This document shows positions 49,293-58,484 of a stretch of DNA of 64,000 bases, piece after piece; position 1 is the stretch's first letter, and every line of letters starts with the position of its first letter. This DNA comes from Arthrobacter sp. ok362. GTDB lineage: Bacteria; Actinomycetota; Actinomycetes; Actinomycetales; Micrococcaceae. The translations under genes and the position numbers were made by a program. The stretch is from NCBI RefSeq assembly GCF_900102785.1, contig NZ_FNGC01000005.1, positions 62,001 to 126,000 of the forward strand, read 5' to 3'. The notes below the pieces were generated by a model. It was not told the origin of the DNA, searched no databases, and was given only the letters and a program-made list of their open reading frames with translations.

Positions 49293-50234
49293 TTAGTTGC
49301 CTCCGGCTTCGACGGGAACGGCGCCCGTGGTGATCAGCGAGTGGTATTCGACCTCATCCTTGGTCAGTTCCATGTAGGCCTCCTCGAGGCTGGCCTGCAG
49401 CGGGGTGAGTTCGTAGATCATGACGTGGTTCTCCAGCGCTGCGGTGGCGATCTGCCGCGGCTCCAGGCCTGAGACTTCGAGGAGCTCGCGCTCCTGGACC
49501 TCCACCGAGACGCCGGTTCCGGCCAGCAGCTGCATGAGCCGGTCCGGCTGGTCTGTGCGGACCCGGGTGCGGCCCTGGCCCTTGCCGGTGATGATTTCCT
49601 GGATCGGGGCGTCTGCAATGATCTTCCCGCGGCCGATCACGATCAGGTGGTCCGCCGTGACGGCCATTTCGCTCATGAGGTGGCTGGAGAGGAAGACCGT
49701 GCGCCCCTCGGAGGCCAGATACTTCACCAGGTTGCGGACCCACACCACTCCTTCCGGGTCGAGACCGTTGACGGGCTCGTCCAGGATGACGGTCTGCGGG
49801 TTGCCGAGGAGTGCGGCGGCGATGCCCAGCCGCTGGCCCATGCCCAGTGAGAAGCCGCCGACCTTCTTCCTGGCCACCTCGGCCAGCCCGGTCATCTCAA
49901 TGACTTCGTGGACCCGTTTCTTGGGGATGCTGTGGGTCGCGGCCATGGCCAGCAGGTGGTTGTAGGCGGAGCGGCTCGTGTGGACGGCCTTGGCGTCGAG
50001 CAGTGCGCCGACGTCGCGCAGCGGGGCGGTGTGCCCGGTCAGCGGCGACCCGTTGACGGTCACTGAGCCCGACGTCGGCCGGTCCAGCCCCATGATCATG
50101 CGCATGGTGGTGGATTTTCCGGCCCCGTTCGGACCCAGGAAGCCGGTCACCCGGCCGGCCTCGACGGTGAAGTTGACGCCGGCGACGGCGGTCTTGTCGC
50201 CGTAAACCTTGGTCAGGCCTCGTGCTTCGATCAT
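49293..50234 (-). CDS. ABC transporter ATP-binding protein
   Basis: 313 residues. Walker A LGPNGAGKST, Q-loop region, signature FSLGMGQRLGIA (a variant with Gly-Met in place of the usual Gly-Gly), Walker B VILDEPVNGLDPEG and H-loop SSHLMSE; the last 90 residues are the C-terminal extension of the drug/bacitracin group. The signature-loop 'LGMGQ' is typical of this group. AAGGAA precedes the ATG. First gene of the operon; it is preceded by three TCAGGG elements spaced 11 bp. Confidence 0.94.
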   Translation of the reverse strand: MIEARGLTKVYGDKTAVAGVNFTVEAGRVTGFLGPNGAGKSTTMRMIMGLDRPTSGSVTVNGSPLTGHTAPLRDVGALLDAKAVHTSRSAYNHLLAMAATHSIPKKRVHEVIEMTGLAEVARKKVGGFSLGMGQRLGIAAALLGNPQTVILDEPVNGLDPEGVVWVRNLVKYLASEGRTVFLSSHLMSEMAVTADHLIVIGRGKIIADAPIQEIITGKGQGRTRVRTDQPDRLMQLLAGTGVSVEVQERELLEVSGLEPRQIATAALENHVMIYELTPLQASLEEAYMELTKDEVEYHSLITTGAVPVEAGGN

Positions 50235-50334
50235 GGAAGCGTTCCTTTGCGTAGCGGGAGATGGTCCGGGGCACCGCAGTCACGGGCCCGTCTGCACACC
50301 ACGCTACCGAGGCCGTGGGCGTATTTCGCCGGTC

Positions 50335-50362
50335 TCAGGGATGATTCAGGGGCGAATCAGGG
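50335..50362. promoter_or_regulatory. 11-bp phased TCAGGG repeats upstream of the ABC-kinase-regulator operon
   Basis: TCAGGG starts at 50335, 50346 and 50357, exactly 11 bp apart; on the operon strand it reads CCCTGA three times. A perfect 6-bp inverted repeat TGATTC-AGGGGC-GAATCA (50342-50359) overlaps. It begins 101 bp upstream of the ATPase start. One-turn spacing suggests binding by the LuxR-type regulator of this operon. Confidence 0.55.
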
Positions 50363-50385
50363 TAGTCCGGGAGGATGACACTCCT

Positions 50386-50410
50386 GCCCGCCGCGGATCT
50401 GGGGGCGGGC
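50386..50410 (-). terminator. Possible hairpin after the PAP2/lipid-kinase gene
   Basis: GCCCGCC (50386-50392) can pair with GGCGGGC (50404-50410) across an 11-nt loop, just beyond the end of the minus-strand gene. The stem is short and lacks a T-tract. Confidence 0.35.
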
Positions 50411-50414
50411 GGGC

Positions 50415-51911
50415 TTAGCCGAGCGGCGAGTAATAGGTCAGGGCGTCGCGGCGGACCGTGAACTCCACGCTCCGCACCCCGGGCATGACCTCTCCGTCGA
50501 CGGCGAGGACCATGGGCCCGTCGCCGGGTTCCACCGTGATCCGGTCCGTTTCGCTCAGATGGGTGATCCCGGACGTGCCCACGGTGCCCGTGAGCACGGC
50601 CCAGAGCAGCCGCAGCCGGGCGAACGGCTCATCGGCAGTGATCATCCGCAGGTCCAGGACCCCGTCCGCCAGCACGGGGCGCACCAGCGGTGCGTGGTCG
50701 CGGGGGTAGTAGCGGCCGCGGCCGATGTACAGGATCCACAGCCGATGCCGCACGCCGTTGACGATCAGGGTGGTGGGGGTGCCGGCCGCGAAGGTCCGGA
50801 ACATGGCCACCACTCCGGCCAGGGGTTTGCCCAGTGCTGGCTGGAGCTGTTCGCGCCGGCGGACCAGGTTCGGGTAGAGACCGATGCTGGCCGTGTTGAG
50901 CATTATCAGTTCGAGGTGCTCCGGACTGTCGGGGAGCCCACGTTCGACGCTCACGTGGCCGACGTCGGCCACTGCGGCCTCGCCGTGGGAGGCCGCCTGG
51001 ACCGCCGCCACCAGGGTGGGCGTCCCGGCGTCGCGGGCGAAGTGGTTGAGCGTTCCGCCGGGGAGCACCAGCAGCGGGAGGGAACGTTCGACGGCGGCGG
51101 CCGCCGCGGCGCCCACGGTTCCGTCACCGCCCCAGACGCCCAGGGCCGCGATGCCCGGCTGTGTTGCGACCCGGGCGATGCCTGCGTCGACGGCCCCGTC
51201 GTGCCCGATTTTCTTTATATACGCTTTGGGGAATGTTTTTTGCAGGGCGTCAACTGTCTCGTCGGCATAGGACCCGCCGAGGGTGTTGACCGCGATGCCG
51301 AGCCCCTGACCCTCCGGGAGTTCCGCGGCCCGGACGACGCCGCGGCGGGTTTCCGGGAACGGCGGCCGGACGGGCCACCACTTCCGCGTCACCATGGCCG
51401 CGCCGGCGCCGATCGCGGAACCGAACAGCACATCCGAGGGCCAGTGGGCCCCGGTGTGGACCCGGGAGTAGGCCACCCCGGCTGCGACGGGGGCCAGCGC
51501 AGCACCCAGCGCCGGGCGGACCATGCCGACTCCGAGCGCGAAGGCCACCGCGGAGGCCGAATGGCCCGACGGCATCGACGAACTCGTCGGTTGCGGGTTG
51601 ACGAAGCGGAAGGCCGGAAGGTGTTCGGGCAGGGGGCGCGTCCGGGGCAGCAGGGTCTTGAACACGAGGTTCGTGACCGCCGATGCCACGCCCTGCGCGA
51701 TGAGCCCATGTACCGCTGCCCGGCGCGTCTTTCCGGACACCAGGGCCATGGCCCCGGCAACGCCGAACCAGAGTTTGCCTTTGTTGGCGGCAGCGGACAG
51801 GCGGCGGAAGAACTCGTCATGGCCTCCGCCCGGCAGATTGGAGACGCGGCGCACGAGTTTGCGGTCGAATTTCGACAGGCGGCCGGGGGCCTTCCTCAGC
51901 ATGGATCGCAT
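50415..51911 (-). CDS. PAP2 phosphatase fused to a diacylglycerol-kinase domain
   Basis: 498 residues. Residues about 1-185 are a PAP2 phosphatase with all three motifs: KTLLPRTRP (85-93), PSGHS (114-118) and SRVHTGAHWPSD (149-160). Residues about 200-498 are a DAGK-type domain: GGDGTVGAAAAA at 261-272 and LPGGTLNHFARD at 283-294. The protein could both add and remove phosphate on lipid substrates at the membrane, or act on undecaprenyl lipids. Start 51911 is preferred; an ATG three codons later is possible. Genes on both sides are unrelated. Confidence 0.9.
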   Translation of the reverse strand: MRSMLRKAPGRLSKFDRKLVRRVSNLPGGGHDEFFRRLSAAANKGKLWFGVAGAMALVSGKTRRAAVHGLIAQGVASAVTNLVFKTLLPRTRPLPEHLPAFRFVNPQPTSSSMPSGHSASAVAFALGVGMVRPALGAALAPVAAGVAYSRVHTGAHWPSDVLFGSAIGAGAAMVTRKWWPVRPPFPETRRGVVRAAELPEGQGLGIAVNTLGGSYADETVDALQKTFPKAYIKKIGHDGAVDAGIARVATQPGIAALGVWGGDGTVGAAAAAAVERSLPLLVLPGGTLNHFARDAGTPTLVAAVQAASHGEAAVADVGHVSVERGLPDSPEHLELIMLNTASIGLYPNLVRRREQLQPALGKPLAGVVAMFRTFAAGTPTTLIVNGVRHRLWILYIGRGRYYPRDHAPLVRPVLADGVLDLRMITADEPFARLRLLWAVLTGTVGTSGITHLSETDRITVEPGDGPMVLAVDGEVMPGVRSVEFTVRRDALTYYSPLG

Positions 51912-51965
51912 TTGACCACCATACTGCCGGATACGCCCAGCCGAAGGCCGGTCTCGGCGGGGCAC

Positions 51966-53153
51966 CTACCTCGAGGGCAAGGGCTTCGCGGCTCCGGCGA
52001 GCACAAGGGCCACCAGAATAGGAATCCCGATCGCCAGCAGGGCGGTCCTGATACCGGTGGCATCGCCCAGGTAGCCCAGCAGCGGCGGCCCGGCGAGGAA
52101 GGCAATGTAGCCCAGCGTGGACACGACGGCCACCCGGGCGGCGGCCTTCCTGGGGTCATCCGCCGCGGCGGACATCCCGATCGGAAATGCCAGAGCGGCG
52201 CCCACGCCCCAGAGCACGGCACCGGCAGCGGCCAGCCAGATGGTTCCTGCGAACACGAAGAGGCAGAGGCCCGCGGCTGCTGCGGCCATGCTGGCACGGA
52301 GCACGCCCACGCGGCCATAGACGTCGATCGCGCGGCCGCCGAAAAAGCGCATGGCGGTCATTGCCAGCACAAAAGCGGCGAACAGCAGCGCGCCCGTGGA
52401 TTGTTCAGCGCCCAGGCCGTCAACCGCAGCCTTGGCAATCCAGTCGTTGCCGGCGCCTTCAGTCAGGGTGGCGCCGAGAACCACCACGCCGATCAGCAGC
52501 GTGCGGCCATCCCGCCAGGCCAAACCGCCCTTGCCTTGGTCCGTGTCCCCGGCGGCGGGCGCCTCGGCGGGCAGATGGGGCAGGAAATACCGCGGGGCCA
52601 CCGTGGTCAGGACGGCGACGACGGCGGCTATGACCAGAAGGTGCGCCGGGAGCCCGACCCCCAGGGTGGACAGTCCGGCGCCGATGAGGGCGCCGACGAA
52701 CGCGCCGCCGCTGAAGGCCGCGTGGAACTGCGGCATGATGGTCCGGCCGAGCCGGTGTTCGACGTCGGCACCTTCGATGTTCTGCGAAACGTCCCAGAGC
52801 CCGACGCCGATCCCGAAGAAGAATAGGGCAATCGCAGTCCCCGGGACGGAGGCCGCCATCAGGGACAGCGCGACGCCGACGCCGGCCGCCGCGGCCACCA
52901 GGCCGGCACCCCGGACGGTGTTGGCGGTGCCGATCCGGCCGACGACGAACCCGGCCGTGGGCAGGGCGATCAGCGAGCCGACCGCCAGGCACAGCAGCAA
53001 GGTTCCCATCTGGCCCGCGGTGATGTGCAGGATCTCCGTCACCGCCGGGATGCGGGCTGCCCAACTGGCGAAGACTAATCCGTTGATCCCGAAGACAAGG
53101 AAAGTCGCCCCCGCGGCAGCCTTCAGTTGCGGGACGGTTGCGGTACTGGTCAT
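51966..53153 (-). CDS. MFS transporter
   Basis: 395 residues, twelve helices. ATFLVFGINGLVFASWAARI then PAVTEILHITAGQMGTLLLC is the opening of a subgroup of MFS proteins; FVVGRIGTANTVRGAGLVAA and FFFGIGVGLWDVSQNIEGAD follow, with ASWAARIPAV typical of the group annotated as 'fucose permease-like' in actinobacteria. The substrate is unknown. Its ATG overlaps the TGA of the DeoR gene (ATGA), so the two form a unit; a DeoR partner usually means a sugar or sugar-phosphate inducer. Confidence 0.87.
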   Translation of the reverse strand: MTSTATVPQLKAAAGATFLVFGINGLVFASWAARIPAVTEILHITAGQMGTLLLCLAVGSLIALPTAGFVVGRIGTANTVRGAGLVAAAAGVGVALSLMAASVPGTAIALFFFGIGVGLWDVSQNIEGADVEHRLGRTIMPQFHAAFSGGAFVGALIGAGLSTLGVGLPAHLLVIAAVVAVLTTVAPRYFLPHLPAEAPAAGDTDQGKGGLAWRDGRTLLIGVVVLGATLTEGAGNDWIAKAAVDGLGAEQSTGALLFAAFVLAMTAMRFFGGRAIDVYGRVGVLRASMAAAAAGLCLFVFAGTIWLAAAGAVLWGVGAALAFPIGMSAAADDPRKAAARVAVVSTLGYIAFLAGPPLLGYLGDATGIRTALLAIGIPILVALVLAGAAKPLPSR

Positions 53154-53923
53154 ACGATCACTGCTTCCACCGAGTGTTGTGCGAGTTGGCCAAGTTCTTC
53201 ACGGCTGAACTGCCGGTCGGTCACGATGGCATCCACGGCGTCCAAGGATGCGACGAGGGCGACGGCGCTGGCGTTCCATTTGGATCGGGCACAGGCGACG
53301 ATCACCCGGGCCGCGGATTCCAGGCCGGCGCGCTTGACTGCGGCGTCGTCGAGGTCGTGAGCCAACAGCCCGTCCCTGAGGTTCACGGCGCAGGGCGTGA
53401 CCACGGCGGCGTCGAAGCGCAGCGAGCGGATGTTGGCTTCCGTCATGGGCCCGCGGAAGGACAGTTCACCGGGGACGAGGCTGCCGCCCGGCATCAGGAG
53501 TTCGGGGCGGCGCCCGGCAGGCACATCGTCCAGGGACAGCGCGGTGACGGCCCGCAACGACATTGGCATGATCGTCATCTCGCGTTGGCGCAACTGGCGG
53601 GCGATCTCCGTGGCGGTGGTGCCGCTGTCCAGCCAGAGGTGTCCCCGGTCCTGGAGCAGGGCGGCCACACCGGCGGCGATCCGCACCTTGGCGGTGTGGT
53701 CCTCCAGCTCGCGCTGTCCGTATTGCGGGTTTTCACCGCCGAAAACCAGGCTCTTGGCTCCGCCGTGGACCCTCCGCAGCACACCGTGCAGGGCCAGGGT
53801 GTCGAGATCCCGCCGGATGGTGGCACCGGAGGCGCCGCAGGCGGCCATCAGGTCGTCCACCGTCACCTGGTCCCGGTTGCGAAGCAGTCTTCCGATCAGC
53901 CGGTGCCGCTCATCAGTGTTCAT
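53150..53923 (-). CDS. DeoR-family transcriptional regulator
   Basis: 257 residues. HTH at about 4-58 (RHRLIGRLLRNRDQVTVDDL, CGASGATIRRDLDTLALHG, VLRRVHGGA), the DeoR signature, then an ISOCOT-like effector domain with LWLDSGTTATEIARQLRQRE and VVTPCAVNLRDGLLAHDLDD. Such proteins repress sugar genes and are released by sugar phosphates. The ATG at 53923 is used; a TTG two codons upstream is possible. It is translationally coupled to the MFS gene and probably controls it. Confidence 0.9.
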   Translation of the reverse strand: MNTDERHRLIGRLLRNRDQVTVDDLMAACGASGATIRRDLDTLALHGVLRRVHGGAKSLVFGGENPQYGQRELEDHTAKVRIAAGVAALLQDRGHLWLDSGTTATEIARQLRQREMTIMPMSLRAVTALSLDDVPAGRRPELLMPGGSLVPGELSFRGPMTEANIRSLRFDAAVVTPCAVNLRDGLLAHDLDDAAVKRAGLESAARVIVACARSKWNASAVALVASLDAVDAIVTDRQFSREELGQLAQHSVEAVIV

Positions 53924-54043
53924 GCTCAAATGCTAACGGCTTGTGATCATTTAATCATTTGTTGCGCGGCTCTTACAGCCAAGCGCGCTCACTCAGCGCC
54001 CCTGTATTCCAGCGGAACCGGCGCTGCATGAGCCCGTGTCGGC

Positions 54044-55726
54044 TTAGCGGGCGCGTTGGACGCGCTTTTCGTCCCAGACCGGTTCGGCCGACTCGTAGAC
54101 CCTGCCGTCGGAGCCGAAGACCAGGAAGCGGTCAAAAGTGCGGGCGAACCAGCGGTCATGGGTGACTGCCAGGACGGTGCCTTCGAAGTGGTCGATCGCC
54201 CGTTCCAGGGCCTCGGCCGAGTGCAGGTCCAGGTTGTCGGTGGGCTCGTCGAGCAGCAGCAGCGTCGCGCCGGAGAGCTGCAGCAGCAGGATCTGGAACC
54301 GGGCCTGCTGGCCGCCGGAGAGGGATTCGTACTTCTGCTCGGACTGCGCCGCCAGCCCGTAGCCGTCCAGCGCACCGGCGGCGGCTTCGCGGCCCATCCC
54401 GGAGCGGTGCTCGTCGCCGCGGTGCAGGATTTCGAGCAGCGTCTTACCCAGCAGGTCGGGCCGGACGTGGGTCTGGGCGAAAAAGCCGGGCCGGATCCGC
54501 GCGCCGAGTTTCACGGTGCCCTCATGGGGCACCTCCGCGATCTCGACGTCGGACACCGGCAGGTGCTCCCGCTCCGGATCCGTGCCGCCGGTGGCGAGCA
54601 GGCGCAGGAAGTGGCTCTTGCCCGAACCGTTGGAACCAAGGACGCCCACCCGGTCGCCAAACCAGATCTCGGTGGAGAACGGCTTCATCAGGCCCGTCAG
54701 TTCCAACTTCTCCGCCACGACCGCGCGCTTGGCGGTGCGACCGCCCTTGAGCCGCATCTGCACGTTCTGCTCGATCGGCAGCGCCTCGGGCGGACCGGCC
54801 TCGAGGAACTTCGCGAGCCTGGTCTGCGCGGCGTGGTAGCGGTTGGCCATGTCGGAACGGAACGCGGCCTTGTTCTTGTACATGTTGACGAGTTCCTTGA
54901 GCTTTACGTGCTCCTCGTCCCAGCGCTTGCGCAACTCCTCGAAGCGCGCGTTCCGGTCGGCCCGGGCATCCACGTAGGAGCCGAAGCCGCCGCCGTGGAT
55001 CCAGGCGCCGGCGCCGTTGATGCCCGGTTCCAGCGTGACGATGCGGCCGGCGGCGTTGTTGAGCAGTTCGCGGTCGTGGCTGATGAAGAATACGGTCTTC
55101 TTCGACTCGTTCAGCTTGGCCTCGAGCCAGCGCTTGCCCGGGACGTCGAGGTAGTTATCCGGCTCGTCCAGCAGCAGCAGTTCGTCGGGGCCGGCGAAGA
55201 GGGCCTCGAGGACCAGCCGCTTCTGTTCGCCGCCGGAGAGGCTCGACGCCGGGCGGTGCTGCGCCCGGTCGAACGGCAGGCCCAGGGCGGCCATGCAGAC
55301 CTCGTCCCAGACCGTTTCGACGTCGTAGCCGCCGGCGTCTCCCCAGTCCACGATGGCCTGCGCATAGGCCATCTGGGTGGGCTCGTCGTCGTGCTCCAGC
55401 ATGGCGAGTTCAGCCTCGTTGACGGTGCGCGCGGCGGCGGCCAGCGCGGGCGGGGCCGCGGAGACCAGGAGGTCGCGGACCGTGGAGTCATCCCGGACCT
55501 GGCCCACGAACTGGCGCATGATCCCCATGTTGCCGGAGCGGCCGATCACGCCTTCATCTGCAACGAGGTCGCCGGAAATGATCCGGAACAGCGTCGTCTT
55601 GCCGGTGCCGTTGGGCCCGATCAGCGCCGTCTTGGTGCCGTCCGGGACCTTGAACGTCACCCCGTTGAGCAGCTGGGTGCCGTCGGAGAGGAAGTAGTCG
55701 ATGCCGGAAACGTCAATATGAGCCAC
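54044..55726 (-). CDS. ABC-F family ATPase
   Basis: 560 residues: two ABC modules without membrane helices. Module 1 has GPNGTGKTTLFRII, LSGGEQKRLVLEALF and LLLLDEPDNYLDV; module 2 has LGSNGSGKSHFLRLL (His in place of Thr after Ser in Walker A), LSGGQQARFQILLLQL and LLLLDEPTDNLDLHS. The linker (about 250-330) is charged and helical, the arm that enters the ribosome in EttA/ARE proteins. Either a translation factor or an antibiotic ribosome-protection protein is possible. Monocistronic, convergent with nothing; 42 bp beyond the penicillin-binding protein start side. Confidence 0.9.
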   Translation of the reverse strand: MAHIDVSGIDYFLSDGTQLLNGVTFKVPDGTKTALIGPNGTGKTTLFRIISGDLVADEGVIGRSGNMGIMRQFVGQVRDDSTVRDLLVSAAPPALAAAARTVNEAELAMLEHDDEPTQMAYAQAIVDWGDAGGYDVETVWDEVCMAALGLPFDRAQHRPASSLSGGEQKRLVLEALFAGPDELLLLDEPDNYLDVPGKRWLEAKLNESKKTVFFISHDRELLNNAAGRIVTLEPGINGAGAWIHGGGFGSYVDARADRNARFEELRKRWDEEHVKLKELVNMYKNKAAFRSDMANRYHAAQTRLAKFLEAGPPEALPIEQNVQMRLKGGRTAKRAVVAEKLELTGLMKPFSTEIWFGDRVGVLGSNGSGKSHFLRLLATGGTDPEREHLPVSDVEIAEVPHEGTVKLGARIRPGFFAQTHVRPDLLGKTLLEILHRGDEHRSGMGREAAAGALDGYGLAAQSEQKYESLSGGQQARFQILLLQLSGATLLLLDEPTDNLDLHSAEALERAIDHFEGTVLAVTHDRWFARTFDRFLVFGSDGRVYESAEPVWDEKRVQRAR

Positions 55727-55768
55727 GCGTTCAATCTTCCCACGGGCTCCCCGGCCGGCGGCGCCGGC

Positions 55769-57781
55769 TCAGCCGGCCCGGGTGAGGAACTCCTTGAGCA
55801 GCGGCCCGGACGTGGTGGCTCCAAGGCCGCCGTCCTCGACGAAGACGGCGACCGCCAGGTCCCCGTGTGTCGCCACGATCCAGGCGTGGGTCTTGGGCGG
55901 GGTGTCGTCGCCGAACTCGGCCGTGCCGGTCTTTGCCCCGACAGGCGCGCCGGGGACGGAGGCCAGGAACCCCGCGTGCCCGCTGGTCACGACGGCGCGC
56001 ATCATGTCCTTCAGCGACGCCGCCTCGGCTGCCGTGACCGGCGTCCCGGCGGCCTTGGCCGGTGCAGGGGCGGCCGACGCCGCCGCATCACCGGACGGCG
56101 GGACCGGCGCCGAGCCGGTAGTCTCAGTGCCGGGTTTTTCAGCGCCGGCGGCCGGGTCGGCGACGCCCTCGTTCGGGTTCAAGACGAGACGGGCCGCGAC
56201 CGGGGCACCCTTGGCGACCGAACCGGCCATGATGGCGGCGGCCAGCGGGGACAACAGCACCTTGCCCTGGCCGATCATGGAGGCGGCGTGTTCGGTGCCG
56301 GCGGCCTCGCCCGGGACCGAGCCGAGGAAGGCGGCTGCCCCCAATGCGGATGCTTCGACGGCGACACCGAGGGAGGTGGCGGCTGATTCGAGCTGCGCCT
56401 GGCTGACGCCGTCGCGCGCATTGATGAAGGCCGTGTTGCAGGAGTGGGCAAAGGCATCACGCAGCGTCACGGACCCAAGGGAGGACTCAGGGTAACCCTC
56501 GGCGTTCTTGAAGGTGCGGCCGTCCACCGTGAGGGTTGGCGGGCAATCGACCTTCGAATCGGGGGTCATGCCGTTACGGAACATGGCCAGGGAATCGACC
56601 ATCTTGAAGATCGATCCGGGAGCGTACTGGCCCAGCATGGCGGTGTCGTAGCCGTTGCTGCCCGGTCCCGAGGCTGCCGCGAGGACGGCACCGCTGGAGG
56701 GCCGGAGTGCCACGATGGCCGATGCCGGGCCGACGTCGGCCAGGATATCCTCGGCCAGTTGCTGCAGCTTCGGATCCAAAGTGGTCTTCAGGGGCGCCCC
56801 GGCCTTCATCTCGGTCCGGAACAGCACCCTGCGCGGGTCAGCCGCCTTGATCTCCTCGGCAGTGAGGCCGGCTTTCTGGGCCCTGATCGCAATCCCGGCG
56901 CTTCCGCGCAGCTGGGCGTCATACTGCTGCTGGAGGCCGCCCGTGCCGGTGGTGTCGCCGGGCTTAAGGGCGCCGCCGGACTTCTCGATCTGCTCGGCGT
57001 TCGCCTCGGCGGCCGTCCCCAGCAGGGCCCGCGCGAACGTGCGGGTGGGCGCCAGGGGGAGAGAGTCGGGGATGGCCCGTCCGCCGGGAATCGCCGAAAT
57101 CTGCGCGTCCGTAATGGTCCGGTTGCCGTCCTCGCGCAGCGTGATAGCGGGGACGAAGGCCTCGGGACCGGCCGCAGCGACCTGCTTGGCGTAGGCCGCC
57201 GGATCGACGCCCACCAGCTGGGCCAGCTTGGTGGCCGAGTCTGCTGCGTCGGCACCTCCGAGGGCAGGCTTGTCGACGCCGACATTGACCACTGGCCGGT
57301 AGGTGACCAGGGGGACGTCACCTGCACCCAGGATGGCGGCACGCTGCGGGGTTTCCGTGGACCGGGTGACGATCTCGCCGTCAGCGAGGTCTGGCACCAG
57401 CATGGCCGGTTTCCACACGGTGAGCCACTTGTCGCCTGACTTCTTCAGCTGCGCGGAAACGGTGTATTTCCATTCCTCTGCGCCGACTTTCCAGGTGTAG
57501 TTGAGCGGAACGGTGGCCGTGTCCGCGTCGAATTTCAGCTCTCCGGCCTGCACGGCGGGTTTGTCCGGGTCAAGTCCCTTGAAGATTTCCTTGAGCTGGT
57601 CGTTGGCGGCGCCGGAGTCCTTCCCGTCAAAGCCGACGGATCCGACGTCGAGCGCGGACACCGCGGTGGCGAGCTGCTTGGCAGCGTCGGCGGCACCGGC
57701 CCGGCCGTCGCCGCAGGCTACCAGCGAGGCGCCAAGAACAAGACCCACAAGGGCCAGTGAAAGTTTTGATGAGTTCCCCAT
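55769..57781 (-). CDS. Lipoprotein penicillin-binding protein with NTF2-like N-terminal domain
   Basis: 670 residues. The signal peptide ends in a lipobox LVAC with Cys23, so the mature protein is lipid-anchored on the outside. Residues about 30-135 are an NTF2-like/MecA_N domain (LNYTWKVGAEEWKYTVSAQL). The transpeptidase has SIFK (Ser390-Lys393), SCN (447-449) and KTG (617-619), all needed for D,D-transpeptidation of peptidoglycan. An Ala/Gly/Pro/Ser-rich linker interrupts the domain before KTG. Similar enzymes are the class B PBP2a-like proteins of actinobacteria. No antibiotic regulator is nearby. Confidence 0.92.
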   Translation of the reverse strand: MGNSSKLSLALVGLVLGASLVACGDGRAGAADAAKQLATAVSALDVGSVGFDGKDSGAANDQLKEIFKGLDPDKPAVQAGELKFDADTATVPLNYTWKVGAEEWKYTVSAQLKKSGDKWLTVWKPAMLVPDLADGEIVTRSTETPQRAAILGAGDVPLVTYRPVVNVGVDKPALGGADAADSATKLAQLVGVDPAAYAKQVAAAGPEAFVPAITLREDGNRTITDAQISAIPGGRAIPDSLPLAPTRTFARALLGTAAEANAEQIEKSGGALKPGDTTGTGGLQQQYDAQLRGSAGIAIRAQKAGLTAEEIKAADPRRVLFRTEMKAGAPLKTTLDPKLQQLAEDILADVGPASAIVALRPSSGAVLAAASGPGSNGYDTAMLGQYAPGSIFKMVDSLAMFRNGMTPDSKVDCPPTLTVDGRTFKNAEGYPESSLGSVTLRDAFAHSCNTAFINARDGVSQAQLESAATSLGVAVEASALGAAAFLGSVPGEAAGTEHAASMIGQGKVLLSPLAAAIMAGSVAKGAPVAARLVLNPNEGVADPAAGAEKPGTETTGSAPVPPSGDAAASAAPAPAKAAGTPVTAAEAASLKDMMRAVVTSGHAGFLASVPGAPVGAKTGTAEFGDDTPPKTHAWIVATHGDLAVAVFVEDGGLGATTSGPLLKEFLTRAG

Positions 57782-57827
57782 GGCGCTATTATGCCCCGGA
57801 CCACGGACAACTCCCCTGTCACACCGC

Positions 57828-58484
57828 CTAGGGCCGCCGGATGATCCTGCGCTGCGCGGCCACGGCGATCGCGGCAGTGCGGTTGTCGACGCCGAGCTTG
57901 CCGTAGATGTGCACCAGGTGGGTCTTGACCGTGGCCTCGGAAATGAACAGCTGCTTCGCGATCGCCCGGTTTCCCATCCCGGTGGCCAGCAGTTCGAGCA
58001 GCTGGATCTCGCGGGCGGACAGGGCCGGCTCCGGATTCCTGATTCGGCCCATCAGCCTGGCGGCGACCTCGGGTGCCAGCGCCGTCCCGCCGGCCGCGGC
58101 GGAGAGCACCGCCTGGCGGATCTGCTCCGGCGGGGCGTCCTTGAGCATATAGCCGCTGGCGCCGGCCTCGACGGCGGCGAGGATGTCGGCGTCAGAGTCA
58201 TAGGTGGTGAGGATGAGCACCGGGGGCGCCGGCTGCCCGGCCTCTCCGGCTTTGATCCGGCCGGTGGCGGTGACGCCGTCCATGCCCGCGCCCATCTGGA
58301 GGTCCATGAGCACCACGTCCGCGGGCTCGCCCAGGGTATGGAGCTTGGCCAGTCCGGTGAGGGCGGCGTTGCCGTCGGCGGCCTCGGCCACCACGGTGAT
58401 GCCCTGCAGATCACCCAGCATCGCCCGCAGCCCGGCCCGGACCACCGGGTGGTCGTCCACCAGGAACACCCGGATGTTATTCAT
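57828..58484 (-). CDS. NarL/LuxR-type response regulator
   Basis: 218 residues. Receiver with Asp61 (VVLMDLQMGAG), acidic pair Asp10-Asp11 and Lys in YMLKDAPP; LuxR HTH LSAREIQLLELLATGMGNRA then [20 protein letters not shown]. The ATG overlaps the kinase stop (ATGA). With the kinase upstream it forms a two-component system divergent from an ABC permease/ATPase pair. Confidence 0.93.
   Translation of the reverse strand: MNNIRVFLVDDHPVVRAGLRAMLGDLQGITVVAEAADGNAALTGLAKLHTLGEPADVVLMDLQMGAGMDGVTATGRIKAGEAGQPAPPVLILTTYDSDADILAAVEAGASGYMLKDAPPEQIRQAVLSAAAGGTALAPEVAARLMGRIRNPEPALSAREIQLLELLATGMGNRAIAKQLFISEATVKTHLVHIYGKLGVDNRTAAIAVAAQRRIIRRP

Noticed and set aside
54056-56386. 776-residue open frame on the plus strand
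   Set aside because: Antisense to the ABC-F and penicillin-binding protein genes, which have complete motif sets; the shadow has none.
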